A stretch of DNA of 32,566 nucleotides from CAVURW01 sp963743595 (GCA_963743595.1 CAVURW010000145.1:1-32566), one strand, 5' to 3'. Positions 24,625-32,566 are shown, counted from the first letter of the stretch. Notes: a model not told the origin generated them from the sequence alone. Numbers and translations are program-made.

Positions 24625-25446
24625 ATGATTACGGTTAAAAATGAAGTGGGTTCTGTCGGCGCATTGCATCGGTATCCGGTTAAATCGATGATGGGGGAGG
24701 AGATGAACGCTTTATGGGTGGGGGCCAAGGGAATTACGGGCGACCGCCTTTTTGCGCTTTCAGACGTGGAAACGGGCAAAGTCGCCAGCGCAAAAAACCC
24801 GACGAAATGGCCGACGATGTTCGCCTACCGGGCAACCTACACCGAGAGCTGGATCACCGGGGACACCGTCCCGCCCGTGCGAATCACGTTACCTGACGGC
24901 GATACCGTTTCCACGCAGGATGAAAACGTGAACGATGTGCTTTCCCAGCGTCTGGGTCGCTCCGTAAAGGTGTTGAAATCGGCTCCAGCGACGTCAACCG
25001 CCGAGGAATTTGCTCTCGAAATGGAGGAACTACCGAAGCGCGATCAAATCACCGATTTCAACCTTCCCCAAGAGACGTTTTTCGATTGCGCGCTGGTCCA
25101 TTTGATTACCACATCTACGCTGGATGAATTGCGGCGGCTCTATCCAGAGGGGCGTATTGAGCCGAGACGGTTTCGCCCGAATATCATCGTCAGCACGCCT
25201 GGCGTGACCGGTTTCGTGGAGAAAGAGTGGGTGGGCAAAATTCTAACAATCGGGAATGAGGTGCGATTGAAAGTTGAGATGCAATGTCCCCGCTGCATCA
25301 TGACAACGCTTGCGCAAGGCGACCTCCCGCGCGATGTTGGCGTGCTAAAAACGGCGGCGAAACACAATCAGGGTCATGTCGGCATTTACGCATCGGTGAT
25401 CAGCGGCGGAAAAGTCTGTCGCCAAGACACGGTCAGTGTAGAGTAG
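24625..25446 (+). CDS. MOSC domain-containing protein
   Basis: A 273-residue protein with AGAGG 5 nt before the ATG. The N-terminal MOSC beta-barrel part begins VGSVGALHRYPVKSMMGEEM and GAKGITGDRLFAL. The C-terminal MOSC domain has RRFRPNIIV and CPRCIMTT (221-228), in which the first Cys (221) is the expected ligand of the molybdenum or persulfide sulfur. MOSC proteins handle sulfur for the molybdenum cofactor or reduce N-hydroxylated compounds (mARC/YcbX type). YcbX's C-terminal 2Fe-2S domain is absent. It is followed 48 bp later by moaA on the same strand, which supports a molybdenum-cofactor role. Confidence 0.88.
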   Translation: MITVKNEVGSVGALHRYPVKSMMGEEMNALWVGAKGITGDRLFALSDVETGKVASAKNPTKWPTMFAYRATYTESWITGDTVPPVRITLPDGDTVSTQDENVNDVLSQRLGRSVKVLKSAPATSTAEEFALEMEELPKRDQITDFNLPQETFFDCALVHLITTSTLDELRRLYPEGRIEPRRFRPNIIVSTPGVTGFVEKEWVGKILTIGNEVRLKVEMQCPRCIMTTLAQGDLPRDVGVLKTAAKHNQGHVGIYASVISGGKVCRQDTVSVE

Positions 25447-25494
25447 CAGCCATGGCATTGCGTCGCTGTACGGTTTCGGACATTTTGGCTTAAA

Positions 25495-26511
25495 ATGAGC
25501 ATCTCTCCAGCGATCCAGCAGCTCCCGGTCGTGGGCGCACCGATCTCCGGCGTTCGCCCGGTGGAATATCTCCGAATTTCGGTCACCGATCGGTGCAACG
25601 AGCGCTGTCTCTACTGCATGCCGGAGGCCTATCAAGAATGGGTGCCGCGCTCCGAGATCCTGACCGATTCTGAAATTCTTACACTCGTCCGTCTTGCGGC
25701 GAATCGCGGGTTTAAACATTTTCGGATAACCGGGGGTGAGCCGCTCTTGCGAGCCGATGTGCCGTCATTAATCCGGGAGATCGTCGCCACACCCGGCGTG
25801 GTTACGGTGCAGGTCACGACCAATGGTACGCGGCTTTCGAAAATGGCGGTTGACTTAAAACAGGCCGGGCTCGACCGAATCAACGTGAGCCTAGATGCAC
25901 TCGACCCGGAACTTTATCGGGAAATCACTCGAGGCGACTTGGCCCCAGTTCTGGAGGGAATTCAGGCAGCGAGAGCGGCTGGCATCAAGAGCATTAAGCT
26001 GAACACCGTTTTGATGCGGGGTAAAAACGAGTCGGAAATCATGCCGCTTCTCGAATTCGCAGCCGCGCATGACATGCCGCTGCGTTTTATCGAGCTCATG
26101 CCCGTCAGCCTCACGGAGATGTTGTCTGAGGAGAATTTTCTGCCGGTGGCGGAGGTGAAATCGAACATCGCTCAAATCGATGAACTCATTCCACTGCGGA
26201 CTCAATTGGGCCACGGTCCGGCCAAGTATTTTCGACTGAAAAAGCTGGGAGCCGTGGTGGGATTCATCGGGGCATTAACCGATTTCCACTTTTGCGAGCA
26301 GTGCAATAAAGTTCGGATCACCGCTGATGGCAAATTGCGGCCCTGCCTGGGGCATCATTCTGAGTACGACCTGAAAGCAGCGCTGCGTCCGGAACCCGAT
26401 GAACGCATGCTTCACCACATCTTTTCCCAGGCGCTCAGTGCCAAGCCACCCCAGCATCTCTTTCGTGATAATTACCAGCCGGGCCGGGTGATGACTGCAA
26501 TCGGAGGGTGA
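25495..26511 (+). CDS. moaA: GTP 3',8-cyclase MoaA
   Basis: A 338-residue radical SAM enzyme that turns GTP into the cyclic intermediate of molybdopterin synthesis. The N-terminal cluster motif is TDRCNERCLYCMP with Cys 34, 38 and 41. ITGGEPLLR is the SAM-binding GGE region. The C-terminal second [4Fe-4S] site is CEQCNKVRITADGKLRPC with Cys 267, 270 and 284. The protein ends in Gly-Gly, as MoaA does, which is needed for catalysis. It is the normal length. It probably shares a transcript with the MOSC gene. Its stop codon abuts the stop of the convergent esterase gene with no spacer (TGATCA). Confidence 0.96.
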   Translation: MSISPAIQQLPVVGAPISGVRPVEYLRISVTDRCNERCLYCMPEAYQEWVPRSEILTDSEILTLVRLAANRGFKHFRITGGEPLLRADVPSLIREIVATPGVVTVQVTTNGTRLSKMAVDLKQAGLDRINVSLDALDPELYREITRGDLAPVLEGIQAARAAGIKSIKLNTVLMRGKNESEIMPLLEFAAAHDMPLRFIELMPVSLTEMLSEENFLPVAEVKSNIAQIDELIPLRTQLGHGPAKYFRLKKLGAVVGFIGALTDFHFCEQCNKVRITADGKLRPCLGHHSEYDLKAALRPEPDERMLHHIFSQALSAKPPQHLFRDNYQPGRVMTAIGG

Positions 26512-27768
26512 TCAGCGCGCTTTCGGCGAGGCGGCATCGATCGCTTTTTCGGCGAGCTCGGCCAAACGTAGACCGATCTGGAGCTTGCGACGGGGGTGGA
26601 TGTTGTCCAAATCTCCCACGTCTTCGGTAGAGACCATTCCTGAGTTCGGAATGAGCTGGAGCGCCCGTTTTTGTGCCGCCCAGAATGTAGGCAGGGTTTC
26701 CGGTGTGGGGTGTGCAACGGGCCACGGGCCTTTGTAGGCGAAGGGGGCGAGTTGGACATAAAGGAAGGGAAAATCGCCCTCGTTCCATTCGATTCGCCAG
26801 CCTTTAGCGAGCGCCTCCAGTCGCTCAGCGTAGAGCGGGCCATCGCCCAGATTCGTCTCGCCTTGATACCAGATGACGCCGCGAATGGCATAGGGCACCA
26901 CGGGATAGACCATGGCGTTATTTAGCGCGCTGGGTGCGGAAGAACCGCCCTGGTGACCGGATGCGGGTAGAGCTGGGCGCTCGATCCACGCTGCGGAGGG
27001 CGGAACGGGAGGTTGATTCGCGTTTTCGTGAATCAGAGCTTCCCAAGCGGTGGGATCGATATGCGCGGATTTGGCGTAGGCTTGGTCGGCCTCATCCATT
27101 TTCGCCAATTCTTTCTCGAAACCGGGAACCGCGGCGAATCCCGAACGAGGGGTCCACGGCTGAATCGCCGAGCCGCCCCACGCGCTATCGATCAATCCAA
27201 TGGGTACGTGGAGATCGTGATACAACTTTCGCCCAAAGAAAAAGGCGATCGCAGAGCTCCACGCGGCAGATTCGGGAGTGCACTTCCACCACGCGCCCGC
27301 AACGTCCGGCACCGGTAGTCCGCTGGCGGTGTGGGGCACCTGAAAAAAGCGAATCTGCGGGTAATTCGCGTCTTTCAGCTCGCTCTCAAAATTCTCGACC
27401 CCGCGATAGGGCGTCTTGTAGGGAGCGACGCACATCTCCATATTGGATTGGCCGGAGCAAAACCAGACCTCACCGACAAGCACGTCCTCGATTTTCTTTG
27501 TGCCGATGGTCAGCACGCGGGGCTGATCCGAAGCGGGCAGCGGATCGAGCTTCAGCATCCAGCGACCATCCGAGCCAGCCATCGTTTCCTGGGTTTGATC
27601 TGCAAATGAAACCGTGACTTTTTCTCCGGGACTAGCCCAACCCCAAACGGGAATCGGCAGGTTTCGCTGAAGCACCATTCCTGCCGAGAAGACATGAGGG
27701 AAAGTGACTTCTGCGCGACCGCTTAAAAGGGCTGCTGAAAAGAGAACGATGAGGAGCAGGCTTCGCAT
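26512..27768 (-). CDS. Secreted sialate O-acetylesterase-like SGNH hydrolase
   Basis: A 418-residue protein with a Sec signal (LLLIVLFSAALLSGRA). A beta-sandwich N-terminal part (VTFPHVFSAGMVLQRNLPIP) precedes the catalytic SGNH fold. That fold has VGEVWFCSGQSNM (nucleophile Ser about 107), LIDSAWGGSAIQPW (oxyanion Gly), GVIWYQGETN (Asn-bearing block) and DNIHP (catalytic His about 391). These enzymes remove O-acetyl groups from sialic acids or plant polysaccharide decorations outside the cytoplasm. The protein is shorter than many relatives of 480-650 residues because the inserted middle domain is small. With the rhamnosidase-like gene it points to glycan breakdown. Confidence 0.9.
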   Translation of the reverse strand: MRSLLLIVLFSAALLSGRAEVTFPHVFSAGMVLQRNLPIPVWGWASPGEKVTVSFADQTQETMAGSDGRWMLKLDPLPASDQPRVLTIGTKKIEDVLVGEVWFCSGQSNMEMCVAPYKTPYRGVENFESELKDANYPQIRFFQVPHTASGLPVPDVAGAWWKCTPESAAWSSAIAFFFGRKLYHDLHVPIGLIDSAWGGSAIQPWTPRSGFAAVPGFEKELAKMDEADQAYAKSAHIDPTAWEALIHENANQPPVPPSAAWIERPALPASGHQGGSSAPSALNNAMVYPVVPYAIRGVIWYQGETNLGDGPLYAERLEALAKGWRIEWNEGDFPFLYVQLAPFAYKGPWPVAHPTPETLPTFWAAQKRALQLIPNSGMVSTEDVGDLDNIHPRRKLQIGLRLAELAEKAIDAASPKAR

Positions 27769-27860
27769 GACGTGCCGAGGTTAAGCCAACGCAAGGGAAT
27801 CAAAAAGCTTGAAGAGTCATCTGAAAACACATGCCTTATCTTTCTCAAGACAAAACGTAG

Positions 27861-28880
27861 TTAGCGTCGGATGTCAGCAGTTTCTTTCTGCATCGTAAAA
27901 ATAAAAGGGTGGTTTTTGTCCCCCCCGTAAAAGTACGGACTACGATAATCAATTGTAGAAAAAAACTCTACGTGTGGAAAGTAGTCGCGGACCGGACTCC
28001 AAAAGGGGGCAACTGGCTTGTAAACATATCCGGTTTCTAACGGTCGAACGAGTAATGCTTTACCCTGTTCGTGAAACTCGATTTTGCCACTACCATCGTT
28101 TACGGGTTTATCCGCTCCCCGCAGGAGGTCTCTAACGAAATAGGAAAAAAGGGCGTCGTCCGGATCCAAAGGGCTCTCTTGGTAGGTAGGATGATTTAAA
28201 CGTGAGCCATCTGCGTTTACCATAACGCCATAGAAAACTATTGGCATCCGTCTTCGATTTGTCTCAAGGGCATATCGATACAAATCCAACCAGTGTACAG
28301 TTTCCAATTGCTCTTCGTCCAACTGAAATGGATTTACCATAGTAAAATGGGGTTTCAAAAGAAGAAAAGCATCAGGTTCGTTCCATATCACTAGCGAAAT
28401 GGTTAGATAGAGAAGAATGGTGTTGCACAATACGCCGATCGATTTAAAGGAATCGAACCGGAACATTTGGCGCATCGAATTAAATTGATTCCAAAGACTG
28501 ACCTTATCAGACAACGACAATAGGAATACACTCGTCCAAAAAATGATGTTAAGCTCTATAATCCAAGGTATTCTCGCAACAGGGTCAAACAGCATTTGCC
28601 AAAAATATAGCAAGGAAAATATGGCGGGGATTAATAGCAGGGTAATTACGATAGTTACCACGCAGTAAGCAGTTCCGGGAATGTCCCCTACAAAGGCACT
28701 GAGCGGTAAGAGAAAAAGCTTAAGATAGTCGGAACAAGGATCGCTCTCGCGGTAGATAAGTAAATTAAAAAGGAACCATACCACGCCAATTGCAAATACG
28801 AATCCGATATCACGAAACGCGAGAAAAATGGGAAGGCACCACATCAGCCCAAGGACCAAAAAAGACACCATGGTTTTCAT
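27861..28880 (-). CDS. Multi-pass membrane protein with C-terminal CarboxypepD-regulatory-like domain
   Basis: A 339-residue protein. Residues 1-175 hold about six hydrophobic segments (MVSFLVLGLMWCLPIFLAF; FVFAIGVVWFLFNLLIY; VVTIVITLLLIPAIFSLLYF; IIELNIIFWTSVFLLSL; LCNTILLYLTISLVIW). The C-terminal part is soluble and starts RMPIVFYGVMVNADGSR, then GSGKIEFHEQGKALLVRPLE, TGYVYKP and HPFIFTMQK. This matches the layout of the broken gene at 1266-2302 (PIVFYG, later a GY, later P-x-IF) and suggests a degenerate carboxypeptidase-regulatory-like sandwich. Function is unknown. Its ATG overlaps the stop of the upstream gene by ATGA. The coding sequence is visibly richer in A+T than the flanking genes, which suggests transfer. 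Confidence 0.7.
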   Translation of the reverse strand: MKTMVSFLVLGLMWCLPIFLAFRDIGFVFAIGVVWFLFNLLIYRESDPCSDYLKLFLLPLSAFVGDIPGTAYCVVTIVITLLLIPAIFSLLYFWQMLFDPVARIPWIIELNIIFWTSVFLLSLSDKVSLWNQFNSMRQMFRFDSFKSIGVLCNTILLYLTISLVIWNEPDAFLLLKPHFTMVNPFQLDEEQLETVHWLDLYRYALETNRRRMPIVFYGVMVNADGSRLNHPTYQESPLDPDDALFSYFVRDLLRGADKPVNDGSGKIEFHEQGKALLVRPLETGYVYKPVAPFWSPVRDYFPHVEFFSTIDYRSPYFYGGDKNHPFIFTMQKETADIRR

Positions 28881-29503
28881 TGGTCGCCTCTTCTTAAAAA
28901 AAGGAGATGGCTATCGGTGTAGACTGCCAAATAAATCAGGACAGGAGGGGCACTCTTGTAGACGGCAACGTGTGCGTTACCACGAAACGATGGGAATTCA
29001 CCTGGATAGGCGTGAATAAGATCGTGAATATCCCATCCAAAAACTATAGCACCCTTTTCCTTTATAGATGTAGCTTGTAACTTATAATAGGAAATAAGGC
29101 GGGCGGTCTCACTTCCATCCTTATCTTCTAAATACTCGATAAATCGCGAGGGGAAACCGTTTGTCTCGGAAGATGGTGTCCACGCAAAAGCGATGCTATT
29201 CGGTTCAATTCGTTGGCTAGCAAAATATTGTTCGGACTGTTGGTCTGCGAGATTCTGGGAAGAATGATCTAAACGCTCGATCGTATAGCGTGAGGTCCCA
29301 TACGTTTCAAGAGGGGATAGGGTGGAAAGGAAGGCGGCACAGAAAACTGTATTGAAAAACCCGGCTGTTATTGGGGTGCGAACCTTTGTGAAATAAGCGA
29401 TAGCGTAAAAAGCAGAAAAGACGAAGATTCCCAGGAAGAGCAAACCCGGCAAGACCAGAACACTTAAATCGAGCGATGCTAGAATACAGGAGAGTGTCAA
29501 CAT
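28877..29503 (-). CDS. Membrane protein of unknown function
   Basis: A 208-residue protein. It has two membrane helices near the N-terminus (LSVLVLPGLLFLGIFVFSAFY; PITAGFFNTVFCAAFLSTL). A soluble domain of about 140 residues follows with no recognised motif (FASQRIEPNSIAFAWTPS; AIVFGWDIHDLIHAYPGEF; VAVYKSAPPVLIYLAVYTDS). It is translationally coupled to the next gene by an ATGA overlap, so the pair probably works as a unit. A+T-rich like its partner. No family was recognised. Confidence 0.65.
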   Translation of the reverse strand: MLTLSCILASLDLSVLVLPGLLFLGIFVFSAFYAIAYFTKVRTPITAGFFNTVFCAAFLSTLSPLETYGTSRYTIERLDHSSQNLADQQSEQYFASQRIEPNSIAFAWTPSSETNGFPSRFIEYLEDKDGSETARLISYYKLQATSIKEKGAIVFGWDIHDLIHAYPGEFPSFRGNAHVAVYKSAPPVLIYLAVYTDSHLLFLRRGDQ

Positions 29504-29643
29504 AGGGTTTCAGGGGGGTTATCGGATCATAATTTGACTCAAAGAGCGTGGCCCTCCAGAGAAACCCGGTCAACTCACTTTAATTTTAAAAAATCGATGT
29601 CAGGGACCGCGAATGTCCCTCTCGATCGTTAAGATACTGGCAA

Positions 29644-30579
29644 ATGAACGCACCAACCCGCATTTCACCAGCCCAAACCTACAAAAACCTCACGTTCCAC
29701 TTCATACACGGGAACGACACCATACCGCCCAAAACTTACACCGTTCTCCAACATGCGATGGATCGGCAGGAGGCGATCGTCCACGAAACGGGAAAAGTCG
29801 GAGAACTGCTCATTGAAAACCGTGGTGATCTCGATTTGTTTGTACAGGTCGGCGATATCGTTAAGGGCGGACGACAGGACCGCGTCATCGGAGTCGATCT
29901 GATCGTCGAACGGGGCTCGGGTCCCACGCCGATTCCCTCCTTCTGTGTGGAACAAGGCAGGTGGGCCAAGCGCGGAAAGGAATCGGACCATCAATTCAGT
30001 TCATCGGCTTCTTCGGTTGCCTCGAAGGCGATCCGATTTAGCGCAAAGATCTCGTCGTCACAAGGCGATGTGTGGAATTCAATAGCAAAGGAGCAGGTTA
30101 AACTGTCTCAATCGATTCAGGCACCGGTCACCTCCGCCGCTTCTTCAAGCAGTTACCAGCTCACCCTGGAAAACGAAAAACTGCGAAAGCAAACGAAACG
30201 AGGGATCGATAAACTATTCCCGCTGCTGGACCAATCACCGGATGCGCTCGGCTGGGTCTACTCAATTAACGGCGAACTCAATAGTGCCGATGTCTATGCG
30301 AATCACGATCTGTTTAAGCAGCTCTGGGAAAAACTATTCTCCGCAGCGATCACCGAAGCCATTGGGGAATCGACTGCACAAACAGTAGGAAAACGAACCG
30401 TTGACGATGTAAAAATGTTCTTGGCTAAGACGGCTATGGACTTGTCGAGAAGGGATGAAATTAGTCCGCGGGTCAGCGTGCTGCAGTACCAGCGAAAAAA
30501 GACAGCACGATTCGAGACGCAAGATCGAAAGTTTTCTTCGACGTGCGTGCATACCAATGTTCTCTCGATTCCCGGCTAA
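29644..30579 (+). CDS. ARPP-1/DUF6569-like protein
   Basis: A 311-residue soluble protein. The recognisable core is at residues 55-110: GKVGELLIENRGDLDLFVQ, VGDIVKGGRQDRVIGVDLIV and IPSFCVEQGRW. This 'G-x-(I/E)-V-x-GG-x-Q-(D/N)-R-V' plus 'C-V-E-Q-G-R-W' pattern fits ARPP-1 (DUF6569) proteins, which others linked in silico to rhodanese/phosphatase and ADP-ribose contexts. Residues 115-175 are Ser-rich. The C-terminal half is helical with GWVYSINGELNSADVYANHDLFKQ, also typical of the family. The biochemical role is unknown. It is divergent from the membrane-protein pair and convergent with the ATP-grasp gene 52 bp away. Confidence 0.7.
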   Translation: MNAPTRISPAQTYKNLTFHFIHGNDTIPPKTYTVLQHAMDRQEAIVHETGKVGELLIENRGDLDLFVQVGDIVKGGRQDRVIGVDLIVERGSGPTPIPSFCVEQGRWAKRGKESDHQFSSSASSVASKAIRFSAKISSSQGDVWNSIAKEQVKLSQSIQAPVTSAASSSSYQLTLENEKLRKQTKRGIDKLFPLLDQSPDALGWVYSINGELNSADVYANHDLFKQLWEKLFSAAITEAIGESTAQTVGKRTVDDVKMFLAKTAMDLSRRDEISPRVSVLQYQRKKTARFETQDRKFSSTCVHTNVLSIPG

Positions 30580-30585
30580 GCCATC

Positions 30586-30611
30586 TGTCCAATCTACTGG
30601 ATATTCGCGGC
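30586..30611. repeat. 26-bp perfect direct repeat, copy 1 (intergenic)
   Basis: The copy begins TGTCCAATCT and ends ATATTCGCGGC. It is identical over 26 bp to 31466-31491, 880 bp away. It fills half of the 52-bp gap between the ARPP-1-like and ATP-grasp genes. The flanks of the two copies do not match. Confidence 0.9.
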
Positions 30612-30631
30612 CGGGAATGATATGCCTCGGT

Positions 30632-31558
30632 TTATCGAGTTAACTCCTGCCAGCCCTTCCATAGAAAATCAAAGTAATCCACAGCACTGAGTCCGTAAGC
30701 TCCCAGCGAATAGGCATCGTCAAGCTCGATCAGTGCTGTCTCGCCGCTCGAAAGCAGTCCAAAATCGATTGTAAACGTCGAGCGAGGAAACCCAGAATCG
30801 ATGAGGGTCTTAACGGCTCGCGACATCTCCTCTCGATTTGGCGAAATTGCTAAAGAATCCTTCGAGGCAGGAAATTCTTGGGCTTTACCTCTGATCATGT
30901 AGCACTGCGTATCTCGAATTTTCCCGTCAATGACGTAACACCTCCATTCCGCCACCCAAACGACCAGATCTGAACACCATAATTTCGTCGATTCTGGATA
31001 AGGTAATCGCTGGATATCGATGTCTGAGTAAACGATTCGACCCCGGAAGAGCTTTGCGTGGGTCAGCGGCTTCATGAATATCGGCTTGCGTCGCTCACCG
31101 CGTTCAAAAGATAGCTGCAATTTTCCCAGTGAGCTCCTCCAAATGGTTCGATGCAGCCACGGATTTAGACTTTCAGGGTAGTGCTCCACTTTGGGAATCG
31201 GCTTTCCTAAGGCTTTGAGAACAACTTCCATAAAGGGAAGTGCTCCAACGGGTAGCTCGTCCTCTCTGGGACTGGAGCGCCGTTGGCAAATTTCTTGAAG
31301 CGAAACCTTTCGGAACGGGATTCCAAGCACTTCCGCCTGTCGACGGATGAGCGATTCCTCCCGTTGAATCTTGGGGCTGGACAAGGCCTGAAAGATAACG
31401 GCGATGGGGAGCGTCATGGGCCTATTTAGATTCAACACCAGATCGAATGGCGTCAACTGGCTGCTTGTCCAATCTACTGGATATTCGCGGCAGATCACTT
31501 TACGTTCTCGAAGGATCAATTGAGCGGGCAATTTCCTATCCCTAAAATACAATGCCAA
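30632..31558 (-). CDS. ATP-grasp domain protein (DUF4343-like)
   Basis: 308 residues if the TTG at 31558 is used. That start overlaps the ATG of the divergent kelch gene by 7 bp, so a later start is possible; no ATG lies near the expected N-terminus. The N-terminal part (KVICREYPVDWTSSQLTPFD, LVLNLNR) matches small ATP-grasp proteins. The ATP-grasp core includes FMKPLTHAKLFRGRI (Lys of the nucleotide site), WVAEWRCYVIDGKI, and the acidic metal-binding end TIDFGLLSSGETALIELDD with AYSLGAYGL. ATP-grasp enzymes join a carboxylate to an amine or thiol via acyl-phosphate. Stand-alone DUF4343-type members have no assigned substrate and often occur as accessory genes. Confidence 0.75.
   Translation of the reverse strand: MALYFRDRKLPAQLILRERKVICREYPVDWTSSQLTPFDLVLNLNRPMTLPIAVIFQALSSPKIQREESLIRRQAEVLGIPFRKVSLQEICQRRSSPREDELPVGALPFMEVVLKALGKPIPKVEHYPESLNPWLHRTIWRSSLGKLQLSFERGERRKPIFMKPLTHAKLFRGRIVYSDIDIQRLPYPESTKLWCSDLVVWVAEWRCYVIDGKIRDTQCYMIRGKAQEFPASKDSLAISPNREEMSRAVKTLIDSGFPRSTFTIDFGLLSSGETALIELDDAYSLGAYGLSAVDYFDFLWKGWQELTR
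31466..31491. repeat. 26-bp perfect direct repeat, copy 2 (inside ATP-grasp gene)
   Basis: Identical to 30586-30611. Read on the minus strand it encodes CREYPVDWT near the N-terminus of the ATP-grasp protein, so this copy is the likely origin and the intergenic copy a remnant. Confidence 0.9.
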
Positions 31559-32566
31559 GACCCAATATCCCGCCCGACCCTCTCGGATTAGCTCGCTTCT
31601 CTCATTCCGCTGTTTTGATGAGCGATGGAGCTGTCATTTTCAGCGGCGGTTTTCCTGGGGGAGGTGGGAAAGCGCTGGAAACCTGTGAGGCCTTTTTTCC
31701 AGGCTACGACCAAATTCGATCGGCGGGTGACTTGCATCAGCGCCGCGGAGAACAGACCAGCACCTTATTAGCGGACGGGAGCATCCTGATCGTGGGAGGG
31801 TGCGTGGAGTTCGGAATGGCAATCAAAAGTTGTGAGCGACGGCTTGCGCTTGGCAATGTAAACCACTGGCACTCGATCCCAGTTGCCGACTTGAACTTCG
31901 CAAGGGCGCATCATGCAGCGCATCTCCTCCCGAACCATCGGGTTTTTGTTATTGGTTCCATACTCGATGGCGTGAACACTGCGGAAGAATATGATCCTGA
32001 ATCAGACATCTGGAGCATAATCCCGTATGGGAAGGAGCAACGGTTTTTCCGGTCGGAAATGGTGAATGGTCAGGTACTGATCATGGGCGGGGTCTTCTCG
32101 AGGGGATCGGGCATCGGTAATTGCTTTATCTATAATCCGGAAACAAAGGCATTTCGCGAAACGGGAAGTCTGAACATTCCTCGTTGGGCTTTTTCGTCTG
32201 TTGTGATGGCAAATGGCAATGTCTTCGCTCTAGGTGGGCATGGCAGCAACCCTCCGGAGATCTATTGTACTCAAACCGATAAATGGGAGCTGATCGAACC
32301 AACTCGCTATCCTCGGCGAGACCCCGGTTTAGTAAATCTACCCGATAGTCGCGTTTTCGTGATCGGTGGCAACGAGGCGCCAGATATACCTTGTGAAGTC
32401 TTCGATCCTTCAACGGGAACCTGGGCGGAAGCGCCCACCCCGAAACAATATCGTCGTCGATTTAATTCCGTAACCACGCTGGCTGACGGGCGCATTCTCA
32501 TCGCAGGCGGTCGCGATTCGATGACGGCCCTGGCGATCACCGAAGTCTTCGATCCCGAAACGTGGA
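31552..32566 (+). CDS. Kelch-repeat beta-propeller protein, partial (runs off right edge)
   Basis: Open from ATG 31552 to the window edge (338 codons), so the C-terminus is missing. At least six kelch-type strands are visible: SDGAVIFSGGF, ADGSILIVGG, GQVLIMGGV, GNVFALGGH, SRVFVIGGN and DGRILIAGGR. Each propeller blade also shows the 'Y/F-(N/D)-P-x-(T/S)' motif (EEYDPESDIWS, FIYNPETKAF, EVFDPSTGTW, EVFDPET). This is a kelch/galactose-oxidase-like propeller. No signal peptide is seen at the N-terminus, so it may be cytoplasmic, or the start may be wrong. Its start overlaps the divergent ATP-grasp start. Role unknown; probably protein or ligand binding. Confidence 0.85.
   Translation, partial: MPRPNIPPDPLGLARFSHSAVLMSDGAVIFSGGFPGGGGKALETCEAFFPGYDQIRSAGDLHQRRGEQTSTLLADGSILIVGGCVEFGMAIKSCERRLALGNVNHWHSIPVADLNFARAHHAAHLLPNHRVFVIGSILDGVNTAEEYDPESDIWSIIPYGKEQRFFRSEMVNGQVLIMGGVFSRGSGIGNCFIYNPETKAFRETGSLNIPRWAFSSVVMANGNVFALGGHGSNPPEIYCTQTDKWELIEPTRYPRRDPGLVNLPDSRVFVIGGNEAPDIPCEVFDPSTGTWAEAPTPKQYRRRFNSVTTLADGRILIAGGRDSMTALAITEVFDPETW

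Noticed and set aside
26934..27617. A 227-codon plus-strand frame
   Set aside because: It is antisense to the sialate esterase-like gene and very Arg/Ser/Pro-rich, a typical G+C shadow frame.

Overview
The window looks like chromosomal DNA from a free-living Gram-negative bacterium, most plausibly a soil or freshwater member of the Verrucomicrobiota. The pointers are the very large Ig-like and RHS surface proteins, secreted GH78-type and sialate-esterase-type carbohydrate enzymes, small CarboxypepD-regulatory-like proteins, and a Gfo/Idh oxidoreductase beside housekeeping genes. The phylum is inferred from gene style; no rRNA or other decisive marker is present.

Left part (1-7111, almost all minus strand): a damaged accessory island next to tRNA-Ser(CGA). 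Reading away from the tRNA 3' end there is a set of short palindromes, the N-terminal stub of a probable tyrosine integrase, a 4.2 kb Ig-like/alpha-beta-hydrolase surface protein that has lost its 5' end at the integrase junction, a small CarboxypepD-regulatory-like gene broken by an in-frame TGA and a frameshift, and the start of an RHS/YD-repeat protein running off the left edge. It resembles the remains of a surface-protein or polymorphic-toxin-like locus assembled by recombination at a tRNA.

Middle part (7298-27768): mostly intact chromosomal genes. A secreted alpha-L-rhamnosidase-like enzyme faces a three-gene operon: a membrane-anchored small protein, a Gln/Asn-rich exported repeat protein and an ABCG-like transporter with fused ATPase and permease. 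Then come an LRV/HEAT-like repeat protein with a central coiled coil, a PRPP synthetase, a secreted N-acetylmuramoyl-alanine amidase-like protein, a Gfo/Idh/MocA protein overlapping an HrpB-type helicase, a small zinc-ribbon-like gene overlapping a DUF6940-like gene, a LacI-type regulator, a 54-residue YqaE/Pmp3 membrane protein, a PD-(D/E)XK-like protein, a molybdenum-cofactor pair (MOSC protein and MoaA) and a sialate O-acetylesterase.

Right part (27861-32566): accessory again. Two overlapping A+T-rich membrane-protein genes are followed by an ARPP-1/DUF6569-like protein, an ATP-grasp (DUF4343-like) protein and a kelch-repeat protein that leaves the window. A perfect 26-bp direct repeat links the inside of the ATP-grasp gene with the short gap beyond its 3' end. 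The C-terminal domain of the membrane protein at 27861-28880 shares a pattern (PIVFYG, then a GY and a P-x-IF motif) with the broken gene at 1266-2302, so the two accessory regions carry related small-protein families.

No CRISPR array, rRNA, complete insertion sequence or replication origin was seen. All family calls are by eye from the translated sequence; no database search was run.
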